Below, piece after piece: positions 1-7,241 of a stretch of DNA of 13,451 bases (its first letter is position 1; the number at the start of each line of letters is the position of its first letter). Both the position numbers and the translations under genes were made by a program. The notes below the pieces were generated by a model. The model was not told where the DNA came from. It saw only the letters and a program-made list of their open reading frames with translations, and ran no database searches. The stretch comes from JBAQMG01 sp049302575 (GTDB taxonomy: Bacteria > Bacillota > Desulfitobacteriia > Desulfitobacteriales > Desulfitobacteriaceae): assembly GCA_049302575.1 (NCBI GenBank), contig JBAQMG010000066.1:1-13451 (forward strand), in the 5' to 3' direction.

Positions 1-48
1 AGTGTAGGGTATTTGGCCGCCTTAGGCGATCTTGAGGGGGCAGAGTAA
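1..48 (+). CDS. C-terminal end of an unidentified upstream gene (partial)
   Basis: Frame 1 is open from the window edge to a TAA at 46-48 and encodes the last 15 residues, SVGYLAALGDLEGAE. The TAA shares its last A with the ATG of the glycosyltransferase gene (TAATG), an arrangement typical of translationally coupled genes in one operon. That context suggests another surface-polysaccharide gene, but the tail is too short to assign to a family. It could also be a chance open frame, although the stop/start overlap argues against this. Confidence 0.55.
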   Translation, partial: SVGYLAALGDLEGAE

Positions 49-2231
49 TGCGTATCTGTTTTCTGGGCGATGCAGGCAGTATTCATTTGCAACGCTGGAT
101 TAATTATTTTATCAAAGCCGGGCATCAGATCGATATTATCTCCTTTAGTTCCTGCCCTATTGAAGGACCAACGGTACATTTGTTGGCTAAGGGGAAGACA
201 GGTCGAATAGTTTATATCTATAGCTTGACCAAGATCCGCAGACTTCTCAAGAAAATCCAGCCCGATGTGCTTCATGCCCACTATGCTACAAGCTTTGGGC
301 TGTTAGCCTTGATCAGTGGGTTTCATCCCTTAGTTGTCTCAGCTTGGGGCTCAGATGTGCTCATAGCCCCGAAACAGTCGGTTTTCCTAAAACTAATTGT
401 CGAGCAAGTTTTGAGCAAAGCTGACGCCTTAACCTCTGATTCGTCTTATATGTCTGAGCGGATGGTCGAACTTTTACATGGACAGAATAAACTACTGAAG
501 ACAGTAACAATGGGCGTTTCCCAAGAATGGTTTAAGAGCATCCCTCTTTGGCCAAAAAATGACTTGCAGATTCTTAGTTTGAGAGGGCATCAAGTTATTT
601 ACAATATTGATATCATCCTGCGGGCCATGGTAAATGTCTCGGAAATTGTACCGGAGGCAACTTTAGTGGTGGCCGGGGAAGGTCCCGAAACAAGCTCTCT
701 TAAGGCCTTGGCAAAGTCCTTGGGTATTGTGAAAAATGTTAGTTTTGTGGGGCAACTTCCCCATGAGCAAGTGCAGGACTATCTCAATCAATCAGTTATC
801 TCGGTTAGTGTTCCTTCTTCAGATGCGACAGCTGTTTCACTCTTGGAGACGATGGCTTGCGGTGCATTCCCTGTAGTATCTGACTTACCGGCCAACCGGG
901 AGTGGATAGAAGACGGTGCTAATGGTTTAATTATACCTATTCGAGATGTGAGTAACTTATCAAAGGCTTTGATTAGAAGTTTACAAGATAAGGCATTGCG
1001 CGAAGGGGCAATTGAACTGAATCGCCAAAGAATTAAGAACAAGGCGATCTGGGAAAATAATATGGCAGAAATGGAGGAGTTGTACAGAGGGCTCCGAAGT
1101 TTTGCTGAACCTTCTAAGGAACAACAAATTTCGAAAAAATTATGTTTGATGGCCAATGCCGCAAGTTCGCATACGGAAAAATGGGCGACAGAGTTGGCCA
1201 AGCGCGGTTGGAAAGTTGATATTATCAGCATCATTCCTGCCCAAATCCCCCATGTGGAGGTACACGTTGTCCCACGCTTATGGGGTGGGAAGACGGAATT
1301 TGTATTTCTGCGTCAGCGTTGGATCATTGAGACCGTTAAAAAGCTCCAACCAGATCTTGTTCATGCTCATTATGCTACAAGTTTTGGATTTCTTGGAGTG
1401 GTTGCGGAAGTGCATCCTTTAATCATATCTGCTTGGGGGAGTGATATTTTTTCGTTTCCGCGAACTTCATTATTACACAGATATCTCTTAGAACGGATTC
1501 TAAGGAAAGCTGATGTGCTGTGCTCCACCAGTCAAACCATGGCTTTTGAAATGCAAAAATATCTTAGTCCGCAGCGCAAGGTCGAAGTAATCCCATTTGG
1601 GGTAGATATCGAGCGCTTTTCCCCTCCGGAAGAACGCGCGAGTTTAAAGTCTGCTTCCCCGGTGGTTTTTGGAGTAGCAAAGTATCTTCAACCTGTCTAC
1701 GGTTTAGATATTTTAATTAAGGCTTTTGCCCTGTTGGAAAACCGTTGTCCGGGAAGAGCACTATTGCGGATAGCCGGCGATGGGGCAGAGAAAAAGAAGC
1801 TTCAGAATTTAACGACTAGACTTGGGCTCGATCAACAAGTAGAATGGTTAGGAGCAATCCCCAATTCTGAAGTAGCCGCGTTATATAAGAGTTTGGATGT
1901 GGTGGTAGTACCTTCCCGTCAAGAGAGTTTCGGAGTTACGGCAGTGGAAGGTTCGGCTTGTGGTTGTCCGATTATTGCCAGCCGTGTCGGAGGCCTACCG
2001 GAGGTTGTGATTGATCAAGAAACCGGACTGCTTATTCCACCTGAAAATGTTGAGGAATTGTGTTTGGCTATGGAATTCATGATTGCTCATCCAGAAAAGC
2101 GAGTACTTATGGGTCAGGCCGGTAGGGAATTGGTCCTAAAGCACTATGATTGGCAAAGGAATGTCTCGCAAATGGAAGAGGTATATAGGCAGTGCATTGA
2201 AAGAGAGGGGAGTTTGAAAAATGAAACGTGA
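48..2231 (+). CDS. Tandem (double) GT4-type glycosyltransferase fusion
   Basis: This 727-residue protein is about twice the usual GT-B length and holds two complete glycosyltransferase-4-like units, residues about 1-350 and 363-720. Each starts with a Rossmann strand (RICFLGDAGSIHLQRW; KLCLMANAASSHTEKW). Each also has a QPD-HAHYATSFG...SAWGSD block (71-103 and 434-466), with 22 of 34 residues identical over the aligned stretch, so the gene arose by internal duplication and fusion. The C-terminal unit has the canonical E-x7-E donor-site motif (E626, E634) and VGGLPE. The N-terminal unit has D259-x7-E267, so its first Glu is an Asp. No signal peptide or membrane segment is seen; a cytoplasmic enzyme adding sugars to a lipid-linked glycan is expected. 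A GAGGGGG ribosome site lies at 34-40. The end overlaps the next gene by 11 bases. Donor and acceptor sugars cannot be read from the sequence. Confidence 0.9.
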   Translation: MRICFLGDAGSIHLQRWINYFIKAGHQIDIISFSSCPIEGPTVHLLAKGKTGRIVYIYSLTKIRRLLKKIQPDVLHAHYATSFGLLALISGFHPLVVSAWGSDVLIAPKQSVFLKLIVEQVLSKADALTSDSSYMSERMVELLHGQNKLLKTVTMGVSQEWFKSIPLWPKNDLQILSLRGHQVIYNIDIILRAMVNVSEIVPEATLVVAGEGPETSSLKALAKSLGIVKNVSFVGQLPHEQVQDYLNQSVISVSVPSSDATAVSLLETMACGAFPVVSDLPANREWIEDGANGLIIPIRDVSNLSKALIRSLQDKALREGAIELNRQRIKNKAIWENNMAEMEELYRGLRSFAEPSKEQQISKKLCLMANAASSHTEKWATELAKRGWKVDIISIIPAQIPHVEVHVVPRLWGGKTEFVFLRQRWIIETVKKLQPDLVHAHYATSFGFLGVVAEVHPLIISAWGSDIFSFPRTSLLHRYLLERILRKADVLCSTSQTMAFEMQKYLSPQRKVEVIPFGVDIERFSPPEERASLKSASPVVFGVAKYLQPVYGLDILIKAFALLENRCPGRALLRIAGDGAEKKKLQNLTTRLGLDQQVEWLGAIPNSEVAALYKSLDVVVVPSRQESFGVTAVEGSACGCPIIASRVGGLPEVVIDQETGLLIPPENVEELCLAMEFMIAHPEKRVLMGQAGRELVLKHYDWQRNVSQMEEVYRQCIEREGSLKNET

Positions 2232-3384
2232 AGAATTTTTACCCTTTGCCCGACCGCTTATAGAAGATGACGATATCGCCGGAGTGGTAGATAGTTTAAA
2301 GTCCCATTGGATTACTAAAGGTCCGAAAACAATTGAGTTTGAAAAACAATTTGCGGAATATGTAGGGGCTAAATATGCCATAGCACTAAACTCGTGTACT
2401 TCTGCTCTTCATGTGTCACTGGTGGCTGCGGGTGTTGGTCCAGGAGATGAAGTCATTACGACACCGATGACGTTTGCATCGTCCGCTAATGTAATCATCC
2501 ATGCAGGGGCTAAACCTGTTTTTGTTGATATAGATCCGCTGACGATGAATATTGATACGACAAAGATTCTTGAAAAAATAACTCCCCAAACCAAAGCAAT
2601 CATCCCAGTTCATATAGCTGGACATCCAGTCGATTTGGACAAGATTCTGGCAATTGCTCAAGAACATGATTTATTTGTTTTAGAGGATGCGGCGCATGCA
2701 GTTTATACACAATACAAAGGAAAACTAATTGGTTCCATTGGGAATGCTACGGCCTTTTCTTTCTATGCTACCAAAAATCTAGTGACAGGGGACGGTGGGA
2801 TGGTCACTACCAATGATGAGGCTTTAGCAGATAAGATTAGGATCTATAGCGGAAATGGGATTAATCACAACGCTTGGAATCGTTATTCCTCCGAAGGTTC
2901 CTGGTACTATGAAATTCTCTATCCAGGCTATAAATATAATATGACCGATATTCAAGCAGCTTTGGGTATGACACAACTAGCTAAGCTAGAGCGTATGCAG
3001 GGATTAAGGAAAGAAATTGTTCAACGTTATAATTCTGAGTTTGGAAAAATGCCTGAACTAGAGATTCCACAGGAGTTAGAGTATGCACGACATGCTTGGC
3101 ATTTATATATTATAAAATTAAATTTAGAAACTCTAACCATTGACCGAGCCCAGTTTATTGAAAAACTTAAAGCTGAAAACATTGGTACCAGTGTGCACTT
3201 TATACCACTGCATTTACACCCCTATTACCGGGAAACCTATGGTTATCAGCGTGGGGATTTTCCACAGGCGGAGGCAACTTTTGACAGGATTATATCTTTG
3301 CCGTTATTTCCTAAGATGAGTGCGCAGGATACCGAAGATGTGATTGAGGCTGTGAAGCTGGTTGTGGAGAGGTTTAGGAAATAG
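2221..3384 (+). CDS. DegT/DnrJ/EryC1/StrS-family PLP sugar aminotransferase
   Basis: This 387-residue protein has the normal family length. Members transfer an amino group from glutamate to a nucleotide-linked keto-sugar, making amino sugars for surface glycans. Visible family landmarks are the N-terminal LPFARPLIEDDDI segment, the SCTSALH cofactor-phosphate loop (58-64), GDEVITTPMTFASSAN (75-90), EDAAHA with the PLP-ring-binding D156, and FSFYATKN with the expected Schiff-base lysine K185 followed by GDGGM. Its ATG overlaps the end of the glycosyltransferase gene by 11 bases, and a GAGAGGGGAG ribosome site sits inside that gene, so the two are probably coupled. Together with the sugar-phosphate transferase next door it resembles PglE/PglC-type pairs, in which a 4-keto-6-deoxy-HexNAc is aminated. 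The true substrate could be another keto-sugar. Confidence 0.92.
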   Translation: MKREEFLPFARPLIEDDDIAGVVDSLKSHWITKGPKTIEFEKQFAEYVGAKYAIALNSCTSALHVSLVAAGVGPGDEVITTPMTFASSANVIIHAGAKPVFVDIDPLTMNIDTTKILEKITPQTKAIIPVHIAGHPVDLDKILAIAQEHDLFVLEDAAHAVYTQYKGKLIGSIGNATAFSFYATKNLVTGDGGMVTTNDEALADKIRIYSGNGINHNAWNRYSSEGSWYYEILYPGYKYNMTDIQAALGMTQLAKLERMQGLRKEIVQRYNSEFGKMPELEIPQELEYARHAWHLYIIKLNLETLTIDRAQFIEKLKAENIGTSVHFIPLHLHPYYRETYGYQRGDFPQAEATFDRIISLPLFPKMSAQDTEDVIEAVKLVVERFRK

Positions 3385-3407
3385 AAAGTCTAGATAGGAG
3401 ACTCTGG

Positions 3408-4082
3408 ATGAATCAGTGTAACGTGGCTTCAGAACATACTGAACTTGAGGGAGAAGGAAAAGAGATCACAAGCAAGTGCTGGCGGCGCGTGGTTAAACGG
3501 CTGCTTGACCTCTTAGTGGCTGTTATTCTTTTAGTGGTTTTAGCTCCGCTGTGGCTGCTGATTTTTATTGGAATACGCGTTGATTCACCAGGCACGGCTC
3601 TTTTTCGGCAGACCCGTGTGGGTTTAGGTGGTAAGACCTATAAGGTTTTCAAATTTCGCACGATGATTCCTAATGCGGATTTCTTAATGCAGACTAAACT
3701 GGCTGAGTTGCAAGAAATTGACGATTTTGTTTTCCAAGTGAAGGATGATCCTCGCATTACCAGAAGCGGAAAAATTTTGCGCAAGACGAGCCTGGATGAA
3801 CTTCCTCAGTTGCTGAATATACTGATTGGTAATATGAGTCTTGTTGGACCGCGACCAGAGGTGCCGGAGATCGTGAAGCTTTATACTCCAGAGCAAGCCC
3901 AACGCCTAAGCGTTCCTCCCGGAGTAACGGGTCTGGCTCAAATCAATGGACGGAGTGAGCTAACCTTAGGAGAAACCATCGCGTATGATTTGGAATATAT
4001 CCAGAAGTGGAGCTTAGGATTAGATCTTAAAATACTTTGGAACACCTTATTTGTTGTTTTGACTGGTAAAGGGGCGTACTAA
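3408..4082 (+). CDS. Undecaprenyl-phosphate sugar-1-phosphate transferase (bacterial sugar transferase, PF02397)
   Basis: This 224-residue protein is of the short, PglC-like monotopic type and starts polymer or glycan assembly by moving a sugar-1-phosphate from UDP-sugar to undecaprenyl phosphate at the inner membrane face. A single hydrophobic segment (about 33-57) contains the proline expected for a re-entrant helix. Family motifs follow in order: KFRTM (82-86), the catalytic Asp-Glu pair in SLDELPQL (D130, E131), NMSLVGPRPEVPE (142-154) and PPGVTGLAQINGR (170-182). It lacks the extra N-terminal transmembrane helices of WcaJ/WbaP, so it is the minimal catalytic form. The first 25 residues are charged and variable. 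TAGGAG lies upstream of the ATG, 23 bases after the aminotransferase stop, so it belongs to the same operon. Sugar specificity is unknown. Confidence 0.93.
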   Translation: MNQCNVASEHTELEGEGKEITSKCWRRVVKRLLDLLVAVILLVVLAPLWLLIFIGIRVDSPGTALFRQTRVGLGGKTYKVFKFRTMIPNADFLMQTKLAELQEIDDFVFQVKDDPRITRSGKILRKTSLDELPQLLNILIGNMSLVGPRPEVPEIVKLYTPEQAQRLSVPPGVTGLAQINGRSELTLGETIAYDLEYIQKWSLGLDLKILWNTLFVVLTGKGAY

Positions 4083-4103
4083 TTCGAGGTTCGAGGTTCG
4101 AGG
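4083..4103. repeat. Heptamer tandem repeat (TTCGAGG)x3
   Basis: Three perfect copies of TTCGAGG lie head to tail, beginning at the very next base after the TAA of the sugar-phosphate transferase gene; a partial fourth copy (TCG) follows. Short tandem repeats of this kind are known as dispersed intergenic elements in bacteria such as cyanobacteria. This one lies just before the Uma2 gene. Confidence 0.85.
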
Positions 4104-4162
4104 TCGTAAGGCAAACTAAAAAGGCATAAAAATTTATAAACCAAAGAAGGGAGTGATTTAGT

Positions 4163-4738
4163 ATGCCCTTACCACAAGAAAACAAGAAATATACCTATGC
4201 AGATTACCTAACTTGGCCTGAAAATGAAAGATTTGAGATAATTGATGGTGTGCCTTTGCTGCAGTCTGCGCCAACCTGGCAGCATCAGAGCATATCAGGT
4301 GAGCTCTACAGACAAATCTCAAATTATTTGGTGAATAATCCCTGTCGGGTATTTGCGTCTCCTTTTGATTTGAGGCTACCCGAAGCGAACGAAACGGACG
4401 AAGAAACCACATTTGTTGTACAGCCGGACATTATAGTTGTATGTGACCAAGAAGGTCTAAAAGGAACGGGCTATTATGGAACACCTACCCTTGTAATCGA
4501 AATAGCTTCCCCTTCAACAACGAGAAATGATAAGATTTGGAAATTTAACAGATATGAAAAGGCTGGTGTTATGGAATATTGGATAGTAGAGCCGGAAGGG
4601 AAAATAGTCAGTGTTTTTATACTTCAAGATAATAAACGGTATGGAAGACCCGATACATATTCGGAAGATGACATAATTAAACTAAACATTTTCCCGAATC
4701 TTACAGTAGATTTAAAATCGGTGTTTGAGAATATATGA
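4163..4738 (+). CDS. Uma2 family (DUF820, PF05685) putative PD-(D/E)xK nuclease
   Basis: At 191 residues the protein has normal Uma2 length. The family has a restriction-endonuclease-like fold and is called a putative endonuclease, but its role is not established; it is often multicopy in cyanobacteria and some Firmicutes. Visible landmarks are YTYADYLTWPENERFEIIDG (10-29), a QHQSISGELYRQI segment (40-52), VVQPDIIVVCD with D89, PTLVIEIASPST with E113, and K124/K127 followed by YEKAGVMEYWIVEP. D89, E113 and one of these lysines would form the metal-binding site. AAGGGAG at 4147-4153 gives a 9-base spacing to the ATG, which fixes the start. It stands 80 bases after the glycan operon with repeats on both sides and a relic of a second Uma2 downstream. 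It is probably an accessory gene unrelated to the surrounding wall genes. Confidence 0.9.
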   Translation: MPLPQENKKYTYADYLTWPENERFEIIDGVPLLQSAPTWQHQSISGELYRQISNYLVNNPCRVFASPFDLRLPEANETDEETTFVVQPDIIVVCDQEGLKGTGYYGTPTLVIEIASPSTTRNDKIWKFNRYEKAGVMEYWIVEPEGKIVSVFILQDNKRYGRPDTYSEDDIIKLNIFPNLTVDLKSVFENI

Positions 4739-4744
4739 TAATCA

Positions 4745-4780
4745 CAACCTGATATTGTTGTTATATGTGATGAAAGTAAA
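4745..4780 (+). pseudogene. Relic of a second Uma2-family gene (12 codons)
   Basis: The bases directly after the intact Uma2 gene translate as QPDIVVICDESK. This copies the most conserved Uma2 active-site strand; the intact neighbour has QPDIIVVCDQEG at residues 87-98. Third-codon positions differ widely (for example CCT GAT ATT against CCG GAC ATT), so it derives from a diverged paralogue and not from recent slippage of the neighbour. Nothing before or after continues the family: stops lie just upstream and a terminator takes over downstream. A chance match over 12 codons seems unlikely but cannot be excluded. Confidence 0.6.
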
Positions 4781-4823
4781 AACTTCCTTGGCTATCGTCA
4801 GCCTAGGAAGTTTTTGCTTTTTT
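4778..4823 (+). terminator. Rho-independent terminator, probably bidirectional
   Basis: A 16-base arm (4778-4793) pairs with 4800-4815 around a 6-base ATCGTC loop with only one T-T mismatch; the stem contains ACTTCCT/AGGAAGT and GGCT/AGCC. A TTTTTGCTTTTTT tail follows on the + strand. On the minus strand the same hairpin ends in TTTTTACTTT, so it can also stop the convergent GH18 gene, whose stop codon is about 90 bases away. Confidence 0.88.
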
Positions 4824-4853
4824 ATTACTTTTGTCGCACTTATCCCCCTATCC

Positions 4854-4878
4854 CCTTTATGTCCTTATGTCCTTTATG
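4854..4878. repeat. Degenerate CCTTTATGT tandem repeat (3 units)
   Basis: CCTTTATGT (4854-4862), CCTTATGT (4863-4870) and CCTTTATG (4871-4878) follow one another between the bidirectional terminator and the stop codon of the minus-strand gene. The middle unit has lost one T. It is a second short tandem repeat near the Uma2 gene but unrelated in sequence to the TTCGAGG array. Confidence 0.65.
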
Positions 4879-4905
4879 CCCTACACCAAGGAAGTGCGCT
4901 GTTCC

Positions 4906-7032
4906 CTACCGCAAGTGACTTTTGAGCAGCGGGAAGAGTTGGTTAGCGGTGGTGTCGCTATTCACCCAGTATAAGGACCAGGCCCCGATTCCACCTAGGT
5001 TGTACTTGTCGAGCAGGTTCAGTTTGGCTTCCCAGCTTGCTGGATCCTCGAAGTAAACTGTGTGTTGAGCTTGGGTTGAGTCTTTGTAGAGAAAGTACGG
5101 GATACCTACCGTGTCCTTCAGGTTGCTCTTGGAGGTGTAGGAGCTGGTGTCGCGTTGGATGAGGGCATTGTAAGTCTTGGCAGTAGCCATTGCTCCTGAG
5201 TACTCCAGGTGGCTGTGCGTGTAGATCGTTGGCTCATCCCCTGAAGGTGGTATAGCAGTCCAGTCTCTTGCGTAATAAGCAATTCCAAGTAAAACCTTGC
5301 TCATATCCACTCCTTGGCTTTGGGTGTAGGAGAGGACTTTATCCACCCAGTCTAGGGGTGCGATTGGTCCAGGGGTGCTCGTGCTATAGTCGTAGGTCAT
5401 GATATCCAGGTAATCAACGCTTTGGGCGAGATCATGATAGTTGAACTCGGCAGACCAAGGTTCCGCAGCTGGGTCAGTACGGGACATCACAGCGATGACT
5501 ACCAGTTTGTTGAGGGGATGAAGCCGGGTATAAAGAGCCTGCATAAGTTGGGTCAGTCCAGATCCGCTGGAGGTTTGCATGGTTTCAAAATCAATCACAA
5601 TCCCGTCGGCTCCTGTAGCTTGGAGAGACTGGGTAATTTGGTTAACCAAGTTTCCCCGAGCAACTGCTGAGGTTAGGACACTGTCGGTCCCGGAACTACC
5701 GGCTAAACAACCGGCTATGACAGGCAGAACTTTCAGGTTGCGTTCATGAGCAGAGTTGACATACTGATAATATTGGCCGGAGGTAGACGAACCATCCCAG
5801 ACCCCGTTTATGCTTCCATCAGCGGTAGAAGAGCCATTGGGTGGGTCATTAAGGGTATACCAGCTCGGAGCAACTACATCAACGTAATCAGTAGCTGGAC
5901 TGGGGATGGCGTTAAGTTGGTTGAGCACTGCACTGTAGCTCACCCCCTTCGACCCTTGGACGAACTGGAGGGAGAGGCGCGGGGTCGAAGAACCTGTTCG
6001 GATGATGCTCTCTGTCCCGTAGGGAAGAACTCCCCAGCCGCCCAAGAGGGTAAAGGCTGACCCGGAGGTTCGCTGAGCGTTCAGATAGGCTGTCGTTGTA
6101 GAGTTGATGTTTGTCGGCGGGATGAGCAAGATAGGGTTATTTTGCTGAGCTGCCAGGGCTGCTCCCACCAAAGCATCCGGAAAAGATTCTCCGGTAGCAA
6201 CATAAATCTTGGACAGATTAAAGGTGAGGTTAGTTAAAACAGAGGCGTTGGTCTGGTAGCGATCCGATCCCGCTAAGCGATTCACTACTAGTTGAAGCTT
6301 TTCTAATTGAGCTTGAACTGTGGGACTGAGCACACCAGTTCCACCAATTAAGGTCACGGAATGAACACCCAAGGTTTGTAAAGCGTGCAGTGTAGGTGGG
6401 GGTACGTTATTAGTGCCTGTTAAAAGAAGGGGGATGCCTTGAGACGCCGCATAAGAAGAGATACTCAAGGCATCGGCAAAACCGGAGCCTGAAACAAGAA
6501 AGACCTTATCCGAGTTCCCTGAAACGGCTAGAGCGATGGCCGCCGCCGTTTCATAGCGATCCCTTCCCTGTAAGCGTTCAGTGCTCAAATGCGCGGATTG
6601 TAAAGCTTGTTCCACAGAAGGAGAAAGCGCGCCGGTTCCTCCTAAAAGATAGACCTTCTGCGCTTGTAAACGCTGAAGCTCGGTAAGCACTGCAGGGGTT
6701 AAAGTATTGGACTCGGTTAATAATAGGGGGGCGTTTAACTTATGCGCCAAGACCGCCCCGGCTAAGGCATCCGGATAATCATCCCCCCGAGTCAGGATCA
6801 CCGTCGAAGATGTGGTCCAGCCGTCCTGGGAGATTTGAAGCGCGGTGTTATAGCGATCTAACCCGGCCAGCCGTTGGTAGCGAGGCGACAGGTCAGCCGC
6901 CTGAGCAGGGTTAACCTTAGAGAAAAGATCAAAGGAGATTCCTCCAATAATAGAGAGGACAAACCCCATAATAACCAGATAAGAAAACGATCTCTTGGTA
7001 AATAAAGCTGTAAGGAATCCGAATTTGCTCAA
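4906..7032 (-). CDS. Secreted cell-wall glycosidase: CWB2 x3 + GH18 domain
   Basis: I start it at TTG 7032 (708 residues): AAAGGGGTG at 7039-7047 is a good ribosome site six bases before it. A GTG three codons earlier lies inside that site and could not use it. A signal peptide (hydrophobic 18-34, AQA cleavage near 45) precedes three CWB2 modules starting at RLAGLDRY (54), RLQGRDRY (153) and RLAGSDRY (252). They have PILL-like cores APLLLT, IPLLLT and NPILLI, expected to hold the protein on the anionic wall polymer. A GH18 barrel (about 355-705) follows, with DGIVIDFE (D476, D481, catalytic E483), MTYDYS (546-551) and GIGAWSLYW. It is closest in style to YaaH/SleL-type peptidoglycan N-acetylglucosaminidases, so wall or spore-cortex turnover is more likely than chitin use. 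The fourth motif position is Val where chitinases have Asp. It is transcribed divergently from the amidase gene. Confidence 0.9.
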   Translation of the reverse strand: MSKFGFLTALFTKRSFSYLVIMGFVLSIIGGISFDLFSKVNPAQAADLSPRYQRLAGLDRYNTALQISQDGWTTSSTVILTRGDDYPDALAGAVLAHKLNAPLLLTESNTLTPAVLTELQRLQAQKVYLLGGTGALSPSVEQALQSAHLSTERLQGRDRYETAAAIALAVSGNSDKVFLVSGSGFADALSISSYAASQGIPLLLTGTNNVPPPTLHALQTLGVHSVTLIGGTGVLSPTVQAQLEKLQLVVNRLAGSDRYQTNASVLTNLTFNLSKIYVATGESFPDALVGAALAAQQNNPILLIPPTNINSTTTAYLNAQRTSGSAFTLLGGWGVLPYGTESIIRTGSSTPRLSLQFVQGSKGVSYSAVLNQLNAIPSPATDYVDVVAPSWYTLNDPPNGSSTADGSINGVWDGSSTSGQYYQYVNSAHERNLKVLPVIAGCLAGSSGTDSVLTSAVARGNLVNQITQSLQATGADGIVIDFETMQTSSGSGLTQLMQALYTRLHPLNKLVVIAVMSRTDPAAEPWSAEFNYHDLAQSVDYLDIMTYDYSTSTPGPIAPLDWVDKVLSYTQSQGVDMSKVLLGIAYYARDWTAIPPSGDEPTIYTHSHLEYSGAMATAKTYNALIQRDTSSYTSKSNLKDTVGIPYFLYKDSTQAQHTVYFEDPASWEAKLNLLDKYNLGGIGAWSLYWVNSDTTANQLFPLLKSHLR

Positions 7033-7053
7033 TAAACTCACCCCTTTTTTTCT

Positions 7054-7077
7054 CTTTGGTTAAAAAACTTTGGTTAA
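7054..7077. repeat. Direct repeat CTTTGGTTAA x2, 14-bp period
   Basis: CTTTGGTTAA occurs at 7054-7063 and 7068-7077, separated by AAAA. The pair lies in the divergent intergenic region, just upstream of the ribosome site of the minus-strand GH18 gene and 15 bases from the -35 box of the amidase promoter. Such a spaced pair could bind a regulator, but the spacing is not an exact helical turn and no known operator is recognised. Confidence 0.45.
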
Positions 7078-7091
7078 CTTTTTATTTTAGA

Positions 7092-7120
7092 TTGACAGAA
7101 GAAGTATTCGCTAATATAAT
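7092..7120 (+). promoter_or_regulatory. Consensus sigma-A promoter of the amidase gene
   Basis: TTGACA (7092-7097) and TATAAT (7115-7120) are both exact matches to the vegetative sigma-70/SigA consensus, separated by the optimal 17 bases. Transcription should start near 7127, giving a leader of about 115 bases before the GTG start at 7242. Strong constitutive expression is expected unless the leader or the nearby direct repeat modulates it. Confidence 0.9.
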
Positions 7121-7123
7121 TGA

Positions 7124-7192
7124 TAAATCCTGTCTCTAAATGTGAAAAATTTAAGAAATAGGTCAAAGTTATAAGTGCATGAGCAGGATTTA
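7124..7192 (+). promoter_or_regulatory. Leader RNA closed by a 9-bp inverted repeat
   Basis: TAAATCCTG (7124-7132) and CAGGATTTA (7184-7192) are perfect complements 51 bases apart. The left arm sits at the predicted transcription start, so the transcript would begin with a helix enclosing an AT-rich loop and leave the ribosome site (7227-7236) outside. It could be a 5' stabiliser or a regulatory element. The interior shows no riboswitch motif I recognise, and the repeat could be fortuitous in AT-rich DNA. Confidence 0.35.
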
Positions 7193-7226
7193 CAATGAAA
7201 GCTGTCGAAATCTCACTACAAAGACT

Positions 7227-7236
7227 AAAGGAGGGG
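7227..7236 (+). promoter_or_regulatory. Strong ribosome binding site fixing the amidase start
   Basis: AAAGGAGGGG lies five bases before GTG 7242. The farther ATG at 7179 has no purine-rich site ahead of it and would place 21 polar residues before the signal peptide, so GTG 7242 is preferred. Confidence 0.9.
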
Positions 7237-7241
7237 TTTCG

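Noticed and set aside
1100..1150. Frameshift or missed stop joining two glycosyltransferase genes
   Set aside because: The frame is continuous through a plausible charged linker, with no ribosome site and no sign of a lost stop, so a true fusion is simpler.
788..1234. Minus-strand open frame of 148 codons inside the glycosyltransferase gene
   Set aside because: It is antisense to a strongly conserved coding region, has no ribosome site and resembles no family; it is a shadow of the real gene.
4083..4103. CRISPR array
   Set aside because: The repeat units are seven bases with no spacers, and no cas gene is present.
4725..4925. A 66-codon open frame after the Uma2 gene
   Set aside because: It overlaps the Uma2 end, runs through the terminator hairpin and the CCTTTATGT repeat, and has no ribosome site; its hydrophobic look comes from the T-rich repeats.
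7179..7241. Earlier ATG for the amidase gene
   Set aside because: It has no ribosome site and would put 21 polar residues before the signal peptide, while GTG 7242 has a nearly ideal AAAGGAGGGG site.
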